DNA from: Gemmataceae bacterium
GTDB lineage: Bacteria > Planctomycetota > Planctomycetia > Gemmatales > Gemmataceae
Direction: 5' to 3'
Assembly (NCBI GenBank): GCA_022842245.1
Contig: JALHPZ010000009.1
Coordinates: 62,001-126,000, forward strand
Length of the DNA stretch: 64,000 nt
Both the position numbers and the translations under genes were made by a program. The notes beneath the pieces are model-generated. The model saw only the letters and a list, made by a program, of their open reading frames with translations, was not told where the DNA came from and did not search any database. Shown here one piece after another: positions 34,463 through 42,961 of the stretch (its first letter is position 1; every line of letters begins with the position of its first letter).

Positions 34463-36799
34463 TCACTTCTTCCCGGTCAACTGCTCGAAGCTCTCGTTCT
34501 GGATGCCGTACTTCCGCCAGTCGGCGAAGTCGAAGTGCCACCACTCGGCCTCGTAGACCGTGAAACCTTCGGCCTCCATCGCCCGGCGGAGTCGGTCGCG
34601 GTACCAGCGCTGGCGCGAGGTGCCACCGAGGTAGTCCGGGTACGCGCGGTCGGAGAACTCGTCGTAGCCGCTAACGACTTCGATGACTTTGCCGGTCTTG
34701 AGATCGTAGAGGCCGAGATCGACGGCGCAGCCACGATTGTGCCGCGAACCCTTCGACGGATCGGCGACGAAATCGTGGAATTTCTCCGGCGTCGCGTCCC
34801 AGAAGATCTTCGTAACGGACCAGGGACGATAGGCGTCGTAGACCCACAGACCCAGCCCTTCCTTGGCGAGCGATTTGCTGACGCCCCCTAGCGCTTCGGC
34901 GGCCGGCTTCTGCATGAAGGCCTTCGCGGAGGTATAGACCGGCGTGCCGAGGAAGTTGTTAGCCGTCGCATAGCGGATGTCGAACTTGATCGTGGCGTCG
35001 ATCGTCGCGAGGTCCACGAGGTCCGACTTTCGAAACTCGCCCTGTTCGACCGGCGGCTTCGCCGCGAGGGCCGTCTTGCGGATCTCGTCGATCGGCTTCA
35101 CGGGCGTGATGCGGAACGTCTCGCCGTTCTCGCCGTCCACTTTGCGGCGGTTGAACGTCACGCTCGCGGCCTCCACTTTCGTTGCGCGGCTGGACTTGTC
35201 GCGCGTGAAGACGAGTTTCTCGCCGTGGTAGAGACCGAAGCCGGGGAAGGCGAAGACGTTCTCGGATTCTTCCGTGAGCGGGTAGAGGAAGACCCATTCG
35301 ATCAAGGCGTTCAGCTTGCCGTCGCGTTCGAGGATAAAGAGCGTGTTGTGGTCCCAGCCATACTCGCCGATGAGGCCGAGCCACTTCGCCGGCGGCGCTT
35401 CGGGTTCCGGCACGGCGACCTTCTGGTAAACCCGATCGCCGACTTTAAGCCCGTCCGCGACTTCCTCGATAATCGGCCCGAACGACATGGCGTCGTCGCC
35501 GCGGAGCCTTGCGCCGTCGGCCCGCAGTTCCGAGCGAAATCCTCCGCGGCCCGGCGTCAGAATCACCTTGCCAAAGAGTTCGTGGATGTCCAGATACCGG
35601 TCGCCGGCAGCGTAACGGCCGACGAGGTCCTTCGCGACCACCGGCTTCAGTGGTTTCGTCTCGACGAGTTCCGGCAACGGCTTCCCGGCCTTCGCCGCGA
35701 GCATCAGGCGTAGGGCGTCGTCGGCGATGTGCGTCGTCACGGCGTTCGTCACGTCGCGCGAGGAGACGACCACGACACCGAGTTTCTCGGACGGAAGCGC
35801 GGCGAGTTCGGTCGAGAAACCGTAGATCGCGCCGCCGTGGCCAATTCGTACCTTCCCGTCGAGTTGGCCGAGTGCGAAGCCGATGCCGAAGCCGTCCTTC
35901 GCGTCCGCCGGGGCGAACTGCGGCGTCAGCATCGCGGCCAGCGTCTCGGGTTTCAGCAGTTGACCGCCTTCGACTTTCCCATCCGCGAACAAGCACGAGA
36001 GGAACTTCGAGAGGTCCGTCACGGTCGAGTACATGCAGCCGGCCGGGGCCATGCCCAGCTCGAATGTCGGGGCCGGGAACTCGCGGCCGTGGTATGTCCA
36101 CATCGTCGCGGCGGCGAGATTCGTCTTCACGAACGGCTTGTCCGGTGAAAAAGAACTCGATGTCATGCCGAGCGGACCGAGCACGGTCTTCTCGACCGAC
36201 TTCGTGAACTCTTCGCCGCGCACCTTCTGCACCGCGAGGCCGACGGCGGCGATGGCGGCGTTCGAATACTTGATCTTCTCGCCTGGCGGATACACGAGCG
36301 GGATTCCATTCACGCTCGCGACGGTGGCTTCGAGCGTGGGGCCGTCGGGGTCGAAGTAGTTGCCGACGGGCGATTCGCGGATGAGGCCGGAGCGGTGTGA
36401 CATCAGCATCCGGAGTGTGATCGGCTTGTGGTTCGCTTTCGCGGCGGGCTTGAAATCGGGCAGATAGTTCGTCACCTGCGCGTCGAGGTCGATCTTTCCC
36501 TCTTCGACGAGCTGCATGATCGCGATGTCGGTGAACAGCTTCGACACGGACCCGACGCGATAGATCGTTTGATCGCTGGCGGGAACTTTCCCTTCGCGGT
36601 CCTGCTTTCCGAAGCCTTTCGACCAGACGACTAGCTGGTCATCGACGAGCGAGATCGACATCGCGGGGATCTTCTTGTCCTTCGCCTCGCGCTCGACGAG
36701 CGCCGTCAGCTTCGCAACGGCATCGGCGTATCGGTCGGGAACCTGTGCCGAAGCGCGCGGAACGAATACCAGCGCGAGCAAGAGCAGTGCGCGGGACAT
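34463..36799 (-). CDS. Serine beta-lactamase-type/VanX-type D-Ala-D-Ala dipeptidase fusion
   Basis: A 778-residue exported fusion protein with a signal peptide ending ASA. Residues about 25-370 form a class-C-beta-lactamase-type serine hydrolase with all three motifs: SVSK (84-87), YSN (178-180) and HGG (321-323). About 380-570 is a linker/C-terminal domain. Residues about 590-770 form a VanX-type M15 dipeptidase with SRHNRGCAVD (His687, Asp694), Arg658 in YDAYRP and EWWHFDF (Glu752, His755), giving the full zinc-binding set. Both halves act on D-Ala-D-Ala or similar peptides, so together they suggest trimming of wall-type or other D-amino acid peptides. It lies downstream of a DUF1501/DUF1549 pair, gap 19 bases. 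Not evidence for antibiotic resistance by itself. Confidence 0.88.
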   Translation of the reverse strand: MSRALLLLALVFVPRASAQVPDRYADAVAKLTALVEREAKDKKIPAMSISLVDDQLVVWSKGFGKQDREGKVPASDQTIYRVGSVSKLFTDIAIMQLVEEGKIDLDAQVTNYLPDFKPAAKANHKPITLRMLMSHRSGLIRESPVGNYFDPDGPTLEATVASVNGIPLVYPPGEKIKYSNAAIAAVGLAVQKVRGEEFTKSVEKTVLGPLGMTSSSFSPDKPFVKTNLAAATMWTYHGREFPAPTFELGMAPAGCMYSTVTDLSKFLSCLFADGKVEGGQLLKPETLAAMLTPQFAPADAKDGFGIGFALGQLDGKVRIGHGGAIYGFSTELAALPSEKLGVVVVSSRDVTNAVTTHIADDALRLMLAAKAGKPLPELVETKPLKPVVAKDLVGRYAAGDRYLDIHELFGKVILTPGRGGFRSELRADGARLRGDDAMSFGPIIEEVADGLKVGDRVYQKVAVPEPEAPPAKWLGLIGEYGWDHNTLFILERDGKLNALIEWVFLYPLTEESENVFAFPGFGLYHGEKLVFTRDKSSRATKVEAASVTFNRRKVDGENGETFRITPVKPIDEIRKTALAAKPPVEQGEFRKSDLVDLATIDATIKFDIRYATANNFLGTPVYTSAKAFMQKPAAEALGGVSKSLAKEGLGLWVYDAYRPWSVTKIFWDATPEKFHDFVADPSKGSRHNRGCAVDLGLYDLKTGKVIEVVSGYDEFSDRAYPDYLGGTSRQRWYRDRLRRAMEAEGFTVYEAEWWHFDFADWRKYGIQNESFEQLTGKK

Positions 36800-36818
36800 G
36801 TCGGTTTCCTGTGGGGAA

Positions 36819-38276
36819 TCAAGCGATCAGTTGGTTCACGACTTTACCGGCCACGTCGGTCAGGCGGAAATCGCGGCCTTGGAAGCGGTACGTGAGCTTC
36901 TTATGGTCGAGGCCGAACTGGTGCAGGATTGTCGCGTGCAGATCGTTAATGTGGACCGGATTCTCGACGACGTTCCAGCCGAGTTCATCGGTCTTGCCGA
37001 GGATCGTGCCGCCCTTGATGCCGCCGCCGGCCATCCAGATCGTAAAGCAGAACGGGTGGTGGTCGCGGCCGGTGACGTTCGGGTTGCCGTTGCGGTTTTC
37101 GCCGAGCGGCGTGCGGCCGAACTCGCTGAGCCAGAGGACCATCGTGCTGTCGAGCAGGCCGCGGCGCTTCAGGTCCTTGAGCAGCGCCGCGACGGGTTGG
37201 TCGGCCATCAGGCAGTTGTGCTTCAGTTCGGCGTCGAGGTTCGAGTGGTGGTCCCAGCTCGCGTGGAAGAGCGATACGAACCGCACGCCGCGCTCGACGA
37301 GCCTGCGGGCGAGCAGGCAGTTCGTGGCGAACTGGCGGAATTGCCCCTTACCGCCGCCGCGGCTGGCCTTGATCTCCGGCTCCTCGCGGTCAAGGCCATA
37401 CTCTTCGAGCGTCTTCTTGTCTTCCTTCGAAAGGTCGATCAGTTCCGGCCCGGCCGACTGCATCTTGTACGCGAGTTCGTATGCGGCGATGCGGCTCTCG
37501 ATTTCGGGGTCGCCGATGGCGGCGTGGCGGATGCCGTTGAGGTCGCGCACGGCCTCGATGGTCTTCGCCTGCATCGCGTCGGTGAGACCAGCCGGGTTGG
37601 ATAGGTTCAGCACGGGGTCGCCGGTGTTGCGAAAGAGCGTGCCTGCGTAGCTGGAGGGGAGGAAGCCGCTGCCCCAGTTGGAAGTGCCGCCCGAGGTGCC
37701 GCGGCCGGCGGAGAGGACGACGTAGCCGGGCAGGTTCTTCGCGACGCTGCCGAGGCCGTAGTTGAACCAGCTACCCATGCTCGGCCGGCCGAACATGGTG
37801 CTGCCGGTATTCATCAGCAGTTGGCCGGGATGGTGGTTGAACGCCTCGGTGTGCATGGAGCGGACGAACGCCATGTCGTCGACGCAGGTGGCGAGGTGCG
37901 GCAGCAGGTCGGAGAGGTCCATGCCGCACTGGCCGTGCTTCTTGAAGGTGCGCGGGCAGCCGAGGATGGTGGCCGTCTCCTTCTGGAGGAACGCAAATCG
38001 GACGTTTTTCGTGAACGATTCGGGCAGTTTCTGCTTGTGGAGTTCGTTGAGTTTCGGTTTCGGGTCGAACAGGTCGATTTGTGAGGGTGCGCCTTCGAGG
38101 TAGATGCAAATGCAGTTCTTCGCTTTCGGTGCGAAGTGAGGCGGCTTCGGATTGTCGGCTTCGAGGCGGCCGTCCTGCATGAGCATCGACGCGAGCGCGA
38201 CGAGTCCGACACCGTTGGCCGACGTGGCGAGGAAATCGCGGCGGGAGCGAGCGAGCGCATGGGGTAAATCGTTCAT
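36819..38276 (-). CDS. DUF1501 protein, Tat-exported
   Basis: A 485-residue DUF1501 protein with a twin-arginine signal (ARSRRDFLATSANGVGLVAL), then CICIYLEGAPSQIDLFDPKP, RSMHTEAFNHHPGQLLMNTG, FHASWDHHSNLDAELKHNC and LSEFGRTPLGENRNGN. It belongs to the same family as the 27.3-28.6 kb protein but a different subgroup (longer, with THE SMHTEAFNHHPGQ block). It follows its DUF1549/1553 partner by only two bases. Probable role: periplasmic enzyme of the alkaline-phosphatase superfold; substrate unknown. Confidence 0.88.
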   Translation of the reverse strand: MNDLPHALARSRRDFLATSANGVGLVALASMLMQDGRLEADNPKPPHFAPKAKNCICIYLEGAPSQIDLFDPKPKLNELHKQKLPESFTKNVRFAFLQKETATILGCPRTFKKHGQCGMDLSDLLPHLATCVDDMAFVRSMHTEAFNHHPGQLLMNTGSTMFGRPSMGSWFNYGLGSVAKNLPGYVVLSAGRGTSGGTSNWGSGFLPSSYAGTLFRNTGDPVLNLSNPAGLTDAMQAKTIEAVRDLNGIRHAAIGDPEIESRIAAYELAYKMQSAGPELIDLSKEDKKTLEEYGLDREEPEIKASRGGGKGQFRQFATNCLLARRLVERGVRFVSLFHASWDHHSNLDAELKHNCLMADQPVAALLKDLKRRGLLDSTMVLWLSEFGRTPLGENRNGNPNVTGRDHHPFCFTIWMAGGGIKGGTILGKTDELGWNVVENPVHINDLHATILHQFGLDHKKLTYRFQGRDFRLTDVAGKVVNQLIA

Positions 38277-38278
38277 CG

Positions 38279-40570
38279 TCACTCCCGGGTCACGAATTCG
38301 TCCAAGTTCATGATTGCACGGCAGACGCCGACCCACGCGGCGGCATCTTCGGCCGGTACGCCATCGATCTTGAAGTTCGCCAGCTTGGGGTCGGCTTTCG
38401 CGAGCGACCGCAGCTCGGCGAACAACTTCAGTACGGCCGATTCCTCGCGCCCAGTCCAGGTTCGCCCGAGGGCCAAGCGGAAGGCGTGAGCGGCGATCGC
38501 GTCGCCTTTCGCTTCCGTCAGCACGCGATTCGCGAACGCCTGTGCCGCTTCGACGAAGACGACGTCGTTCAGCACAGTGAGCGCCTGCAAGGCGGTGTTC
38601 GATCGCTCGCGGCGGACGGTGCAGACGTTCGAGTCGGGTTCGTCGAAGGTCATGAGCATCGGGTATGGGCTGGTGCGCTGGAACCAGATGTAGAGGCCGC
38701 GCTTGTAGCGGTCGGGGCCTTTCGATTCGGTCCAGCGGGCACTGTTGGCGTAGGTGAGTTCGGAGATGCCCGGCGGCTGTGGCGGGCGGATCGACGGCCC
38801 GCCGACAGTGCGGTTGAGCAGGCCGCTGACGGCGAGTGCCGCGTCGCGCACGATCTCCGATTCGAGCCGCAGGCGGGATTGGCGCGCGAGCAGGACGTTC
38901 AAGGGGTCGCGTTCCAGGAGGTCCTTTCGCTGGGCCGACGATTGCCGGTACGTCGCGGACATCACAATCGTCTTCTGCAGCTTCTTGAACGACCAACCGC
39001 ATTCGTCGCGGAAGTGGATCGCGAGCCAGTCCAGCAGTTCCGGATGGCTAGGCTTCTGGCCCTGCGTGCCGAAGTCCTCCGGCGTCGCGACTATCCCCCG
39101 GCCGAAGAACTTGCCCCAGACCCAGTTCGCGATCACGCGCGGCGTCAGCGGATTCTCCTTCGAGACCAGCCAGTTCGCGAGGTCGAGCCGGTTCGCCGAT
39201 TCCTTCGCCTTCGGCAGCACGCCGGGCGTGCCGGGCTTCACCTCCACGCCCTTGCGAAGGAAGTCGCCGCGGATGAGCACGTTCGTCGAGCGCGGCTTGC
39301 CGAGCGCGAGCGTCGACACCTTGGACACGCTCGCCTGCTTCTTCTCGAACGACGCCAGAGCCGTCTCGCGCTTCACCAGTTCGGAGGCCGAGAGGTTCTT
39401 CTCCTTCGCCTGTTCCACTGCCGCCTTCAGCTTCGCGCGCTCGGCCTGCGTGACTTTCGTACCCTCTTTCACTTTCTCCAGTTCGCCCGGAAGCGGCGCG
39501 TCGAGATCGACTTCGCGATCCGAGTTGAAGTACGCGAAGAGTTGATAGTACTCGCGCTGGCTGATCGGGTCATATTTGTGGTCGTGGCACTGGCAACAGC
39601 CGACGGTGAGGCCGAGCCATGCGGTCCCGGTGGTGTTCACGCGATCGATGACTGCGGCGACGCGGAACTCCTCCTGGTCGGCGCCGCCTTCCTTGTTTGT
39701 CAGCGTGTTCCGGTGGAAACCGGTAGCGGTCTTCTGCTCGATCGTCGCGTTCGGGAGGAGATCGCCGGCAAGTTGTTCGCGCGTGAACTGGTCGAACGGC
39801 AGGTCCTTGTTCAGCGCCTGAATGACCCATTCCCGGTACCGCCAGGCAAACGGCCGGCCGGTGTCCTTCTCGTAGCCGTCGCTGTCCGCATAGCGGGCGA
39901 TGTCCAGCCAGTGCCGCGCCCAGCGCTCCCCGTAGTGCGGGCTGGCGAGCAGGCGATCGACGAGCGTCTCGTAAGCGCTATCGGATCGATCTGCAAGGAA
40001 GGCGTCGATCTCCGCCAGCGTCGGCGGCAAGCCGGTCAGGTCCAGGGATAAGCGGCGAATCAGCGTCGGTTTGTCCGCTTCGACCGACAGAGCCAGCTTC
40101 TCCAAGTTCAGTTTCAATCGGATGAAATGGTCAACAGCGTTAGCACCCGACGGTACCGTCGGTTTGCGGATCGGCTGGAACGACCAATGATTCGACTTCG
40201 CGCCGACGGTCTCGAAGGTCGAGCCCCACTTCGCCCCCTGATCGATCCAGGCTCTCAGCGTCGCGATCTCCGCTTCACTCAACTTCTTCGCGTCGCCTGG
40301 CGGCATCACCTTTTCGGAATCCTTCGAGCCGACCGCATGGAGCAACACGCTCTCGCTCGCCTTACCGGGCTTAATCACCGCACCGGAGTTGCCCCCGGCG
40401 ATCGCGGCCTTTTCGGAGTCCAGTCGCAGGCCGCCTTTCTCCTTCGATCCGTGGCAGTTCAGGCAATGTGTCTTGAAGATCGGTTGCACATCGCGGTCGA
40501 AGTCGATGGTTCGCGGCGGTTCGGCCGATCCCGTTGCGGCGAGAAGGAGCAGCAGGGCAAGGGAGCGCAT
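38279..40570 (-). CDS. Planctomycete cytochrome c + DUF1549/DUF1553 protein
   Basis: A 763-residue exported protein with a signal peptide ending GSA, a haem-c-type motif CLNCHG (Cys36-x-x-Cys39-His40) in the planctomycete cytochrome domain (IDFDRDVQPIF, then GGLRLDSEKAAIAG), DUF1549 (NHWSFQPIRKP, VDRLLASPHYGERWARHWLD) and DUF1553 (SHPELLDWLA, YRQSSAQRKDLL, RRERSNTALQALTVLND). It heads an operon with DUF1501 and the beta-lactamase/VanX fusion. Unlike the protein at 25.1-27.3 kb, it has a canonical CXXCH site. The function of the family is not established. Confidence 0.9.
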   Translation of the reverse strand: MRSLALLLLLAATGSAEPPRTIDFDRDVQPIFKTHCLNCHGSKEKGGLRLDSEKAAIAGGNSGAVIKPGKASESVLLHAVGSKDSEKVMPPGDAKKLSEAEIATLRAWIDQGAKWGSTFETVGAKSNHWSFQPIRKPTVPSGANAVDHFIRLKLNLEKLALSVEADKPTLIRRLSLDLTGLPPTLAEIDAFLADRSDSAYETLVDRLLASPHYGERWARHWLDIARYADSDGYEKDTGRPFAWRYREWVIQALNKDLPFDQFTREQLAGDLLPNATIEQKTATGFHRNTLTNKEGGADQEEFRVAAVIDRVNTTGTAWLGLTVGCCQCHDHKYDPISQREYYQLFAYFNSDREVDLDAPLPGELEKVKEGTKVTQAERAKLKAAVEQAKEKNLSASELVKRETALASFEKKQASVSKVSTLALGKPRSTNVLIRGDFLRKGVEVKPGTPGVLPKAKESANRLDLANWLVSKENPLTPRVIANWVWGKFFGRGIVATPEDFGTQGQKPSHPELLDWLAIHFRDECGWSFKKLQKTIVMSATYRQSSAQRKDLLERDPLNVLLARQSRLRLESEIVRDAALAVSGLLNRTVGGPSIRPPQPPGISELTYANSARWTESKGPDRYKRGLYIWFQRTSPYPMLMTFDEPDSNVCTVRRERSNTALQALTVLNDVVFVEAAQAFANRVLTEAKGDAIAAHAFRLALGRTWTGREESAVLKLFAELRSLAKADPKLANFKIDGVPAEDAAAWVGVCRAIMNLDEFVTRE

Positions 40571-40608
40571 GTGGTGTTCGCGGTGAGGAGCCGTTGGCGG
40601 TTTTCCTC

Positions 40609-40637
40609 ACTTTACCCGCACTCGGATGCGAATTCAA
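40609..40637 (-). promoter_or_regulatory. Candidate promoter of the 40.6-34.5 kb operon
   Basis: On the minus strand TTGAAT (40637-40632), 17 bases, TAAAGT (40614-40609); each matches 4/6 of consensus. It lies 39 bases before the ATG at 40570, so the untranslated leader would be short (about 30 bases). Confidence 0.4.
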
Positions 40638-40655
40638 TTTGCAAAGCGGTCGGGG

Positions 40656-41663
40656 TCAGGCGCGCCAGAAACGGACGAGGTCGTTGACGAGGAAGTGCCA
40701 GAGTCCCACGGCGGCGAGGCGGCTTTTGGCGGCGCGGTCGCGGTCGCCGCGCAGCCAGCGGACGCCGGCCTGGACGAGCTTGGCCGCGCCCTGGACCGGC
40801 GCGTCCAACGTTACGAGGAGCTTGTACAGCCATAGCCGTCCATTGCCGACGCCGCACTTGCGGAAATAGTGCACATACCCGATGGCGACGTTCGGCGATG
40901 CGAAGGAAACGTTGGCCCGGCTGGCGACGCGGCCGAAATGGACGATTTCGACGTCGCCGACGTACACGAGGGGCTTGCGTCGGCCGACCTGCGTGGAGAG
41001 GTCGAGATCCTCGCCACCGAAGCGATAAGTTTCGTCCCAGCGGCCGGCAGCCTCGAAGAGATCGCGTCGGAGGAAGACGGCGGCACCCATGAGTACGTCG
41101 ACGGTGCGGACGCCGTCGGCGACGAAGGAATTTCGGCGGTAGTCGTAGTAGGCGTTGCGGAAGAGTCCGGTCCACCGCAGCAGTCCGACGCGGTGGAGCA
41201 GGGCACCGAGCGTCGGTTTTGCGCGGTAGGAAATCTGGTCTTCGCCGTCGCCGCCCCGGAGCCGCGGGCCGATCATGCCCGCTTCCGGATGGTCGGCGCA
41301 GTATTCGAGGAGTTCGGCGAGCGCGCGGGGCGGGACGAGCGTATCGTTGTTGAGGAAGAACAGGTAGTCGCCCCGCGCCAGATCGGCGGCCTGGTTGTTC
41401 GCGGTGCTGAAGCCACGATTCTCGGCATTGCGGACGAGGCGGACTTCGGGGAATTTCTCGGCGACCATCTCGGCGGCGCCGTCGGTGCTGCCATTGTCGA
41501 CGACGATCACCTCGAACGGAACCCCCTGATTGCCCTCGAAAAGCGAGACGAGGCAACCGTGCAGGAGTTCGCAGCAATTCCAGTTGGCGATGCAGACGGA
41601 CACGACGGGCCGGATGGCCGCGGGCGCGGTGGCGAGTGGGCACAGTTCGTTCGTGAGCCGCAT
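40656..41663 (-). CDS. Glycosyltransferase family 2 protein
   Basis: A 335-residue GT-A glycosyltransferase with VSVCIANWN, VDNGSTD (55-61), ENRGFSTANNQAADLARG and the metal-binding FFLNNDT (NND at 105-107). A C-terminal acceptor-side region (ETYRFGGEDLDLSTQVGRRK) carries the ED.D motif of rhamnosyl-type GT2 enzymes such as WbbL. Cytoplasmic or membrane-associated, in surface glycan synthesis. The donor sugar cannot be read from sequence. It is in its own transcription unit, 85 bases upstream of the DUF1549 gene, and diverges from the hydrolase-fold gene at 41.8 kb. Confidence 0.85.
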   Translation of the reverse strand: MRLTNELCPLATAPAAIRPVVSVCIANWNCCELLHGCLVSLFEGNQGVPFEVIVVDNGSTDGAAEMVAEKFPEVRLVRNAENRGFSTANNQAADLARGDYLFFLNNDTLVPPRALAELLEYCADHPEAGMIGPRLRGGDGEDQISYRAKPTLGALLHRVGLLRWTGLFRNAYYDYRRNSFVADGVRTVDVLMGAAVFLRRDLFEAAGRWDETYRFGGEDLDLSTQVGRRKPLVYVGDVEIVHFGRVASRANVSFASPNVAIGYVHYFRKCGVGNGRLWLYKLLVTLDAPVQGAAKLVQAGVRWLRGDRDRAAKSRLAAVGLWHFLVNDLVRFWRA

Positions 41664-41724
41664 GAAATCCGGTGTAGCACGGCGTCGGAGACCCGGTCAA
41701 GGCCGACCGAGGGGCCCGCATCGC

Positions 41725-41753
41725 TTGTAATCCCCGCGCCAACGACGTATCAT
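41725..41753 (+). promoter_or_regulatory. Promoter of the 41.8 kb hydrolase-fold gene
   Basis: TTGTAA (41725-41730), 17-base spacer, TATCAT (41748-41753, 5/6 to TATAAT). It starts just upstream of the glycosyltransferase gene's 5' end, so it is correctly placed for the plus-strand gene at 41811. Confidence 0.55.
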
Positions 41754-41810
41754 CCAGTAACGTTTTCTTTTGCAGCAACCCCGCCCACACTCTCCGCCGG
41801 GAGCCAAGCC

Positions 41811-42911
41811 ATGCGACGACGCCTGTTCCTTTCGTTCGCGTTCACCGCGCTCGCCGCCGCCATGTTCCTCCAGAGCGCCCCGACCGGCCGGACGCAAAAC
41901 CCGAACGACCCCACGGACGAACTCATCGAAACCGCCGATGGCGTGAAACTCCGCGGCATCTTATATAAGGCGACGAACAGCAAGAACGGCTCTTGCGTCA
42001 TGCTCATCCACGAACCGTTCACCGATCCCACGAAGGGGGATTGGGACGGCCTGGCGCGGACCCTCGCCAAGAAGGGCTACCACACCATTCGCTTCGATTT
42101 CCGCGGCCACGGCAAGAGCAAGGACATCATCCCCGAAAAATTCTGGCGCGAGCAACTGAACTCGACGCTGCCCGGAGCCAATCGAAAGCCCCCCCGCGAC
42201 ACGATCGACGAAAAGGACTTCAAGACCAAGTCGAGCTATTACCCGCAAATGGTCTACGACCTCGCCGCCGTCCGCAACCATCTGGACAAACTCAATGACG
42301 ACGGCCAGGTTAACACCAGCTCGACGTACCTGATCGGCGACGGCGACGCCGCCACGCTCGGCATGCTGTTCCTCGCGACCGAATGGCACCGCGAACAGAA
42401 GAAGCCCACCGGATTCCTCAATACCCAGAAATTCTGGGTCGCCGCGAATCAGTCCATCGCCGCTGGCAACTCGCCCGCCGGTCGCGATTACGGCGGCGCC
42501 GTCTGGCTGTCTCCCAAGACCATGAAAGGTTTCAGCACTTCCGCGATGAAGAACTGGGTTTCCACCCACGGCCGCGGCATCGACGGCGACATGCGCAAGG
42601 AGACCCCGATGCTCTTCGTCTACGGCGAGAAAGACAGCGAAGGGCAGAGGAACAGCAAGTACTTCAACGATCAGATCATGGTTTCGGCCGGGCGGGGTAA
42701 ACTCGAAAAGCTCGATTCCACCTACATCCGCGAACGAAAGGGTACCGACCTGAAGGGCGTGGGCCTGCTCGGCAAGGACGACACGCTCGGCACCGAAAAG
42801 CTGATCGTCGAGTTCCTCGACAAGATGGAGGAGTTCCGCCGCAAGAAGGTCCGCATCACTCGCGAATACACCGAACCGCTGAAGATCAACATCGCGTCCT
42901 TCGGGAACTGA
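41811..42911 (+). CDS. Exported alpha/beta-hydrolase-fold protein without the usual nucleophile
   Basis: A 366-residue protein with a signal peptide, then a TADGVKLRGILYKAT start and SCVMLIHEPF and FDFRGHGKSK, typical alpha/beta-hydrolase strands. At the nucleophile elbow the sequence is LIGDGDAATLG (176-180 GDGDA) in place of GxSxG, so the serine position is Gly178. FVYGEKDSEG lies where the acidic residue region is expected. It may be a non-catalytic relative, or use another residue. It is followed by a strong terminator and forms a single-gene unit. Confidence 0.75.
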   Translation: MRRRLFLSFAFTALAAAMFLQSAPTGRTQNPNDPTDELIETADGVKLRGILYKATNSKNGSCVMLIHEPFTDPTKGDWDGLARTLAKKGYHTIRFDFRGHGKSKDIIPEKFWREQLNSTLPGANRKPPRDTIDEKDFKTKSSYYPQMVYDLAAVRNHLDKLNDDGQVNTSSTYLIGDGDAATLGMLFLATEWHREQKKPTGFLNTQKFWVAANQSIAAGNSPAGRDYGGAVWLSPKTMKGFSTSAMKNWVSTHGRGIDGDMRKETPMLFVYGEKDSEGQRNSKYFNDQIMVSAGRGKLEKLDSTYIRERKGTDLKGVGLLGKDDTLGTEKLIVEFLDKMEEFRRKKVRITREYTEPLKINIASFGN

Positions 42912-42930
42912 CGGACGCCGTACTCATAGG

Positions 42931-42958
42931 GCCCGCGGATGATCTCCGCGGGCTTTTT
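42931..42958 (+). terminator. Intrinsic terminator
   Basis: GCCCGCGGA (42931-42939) pairs with TCCGCGGGC (42945-42953), loop TGATC, then five T. It separates this gene from the convergent xerD, whose stop codon is four bases further on. Confidence 0.85.
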
Positions 42959-42961
42959 CGT

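Noticed and set aside
34463..36799. Vancomycin or beta-lactam resistance gene
   Set aside because: Domain similarity alone does not show resistance; there are no vanH/vanA-type neighbours, and the gene sits in a planctomycete-specific secreted module.
38486..40051. 521-codon plus-strand frame opposite the cytochrome/DUF1549 gene
   Set aside because: Antisense to a protein with clear DUF1549/DUF1553 motifs.
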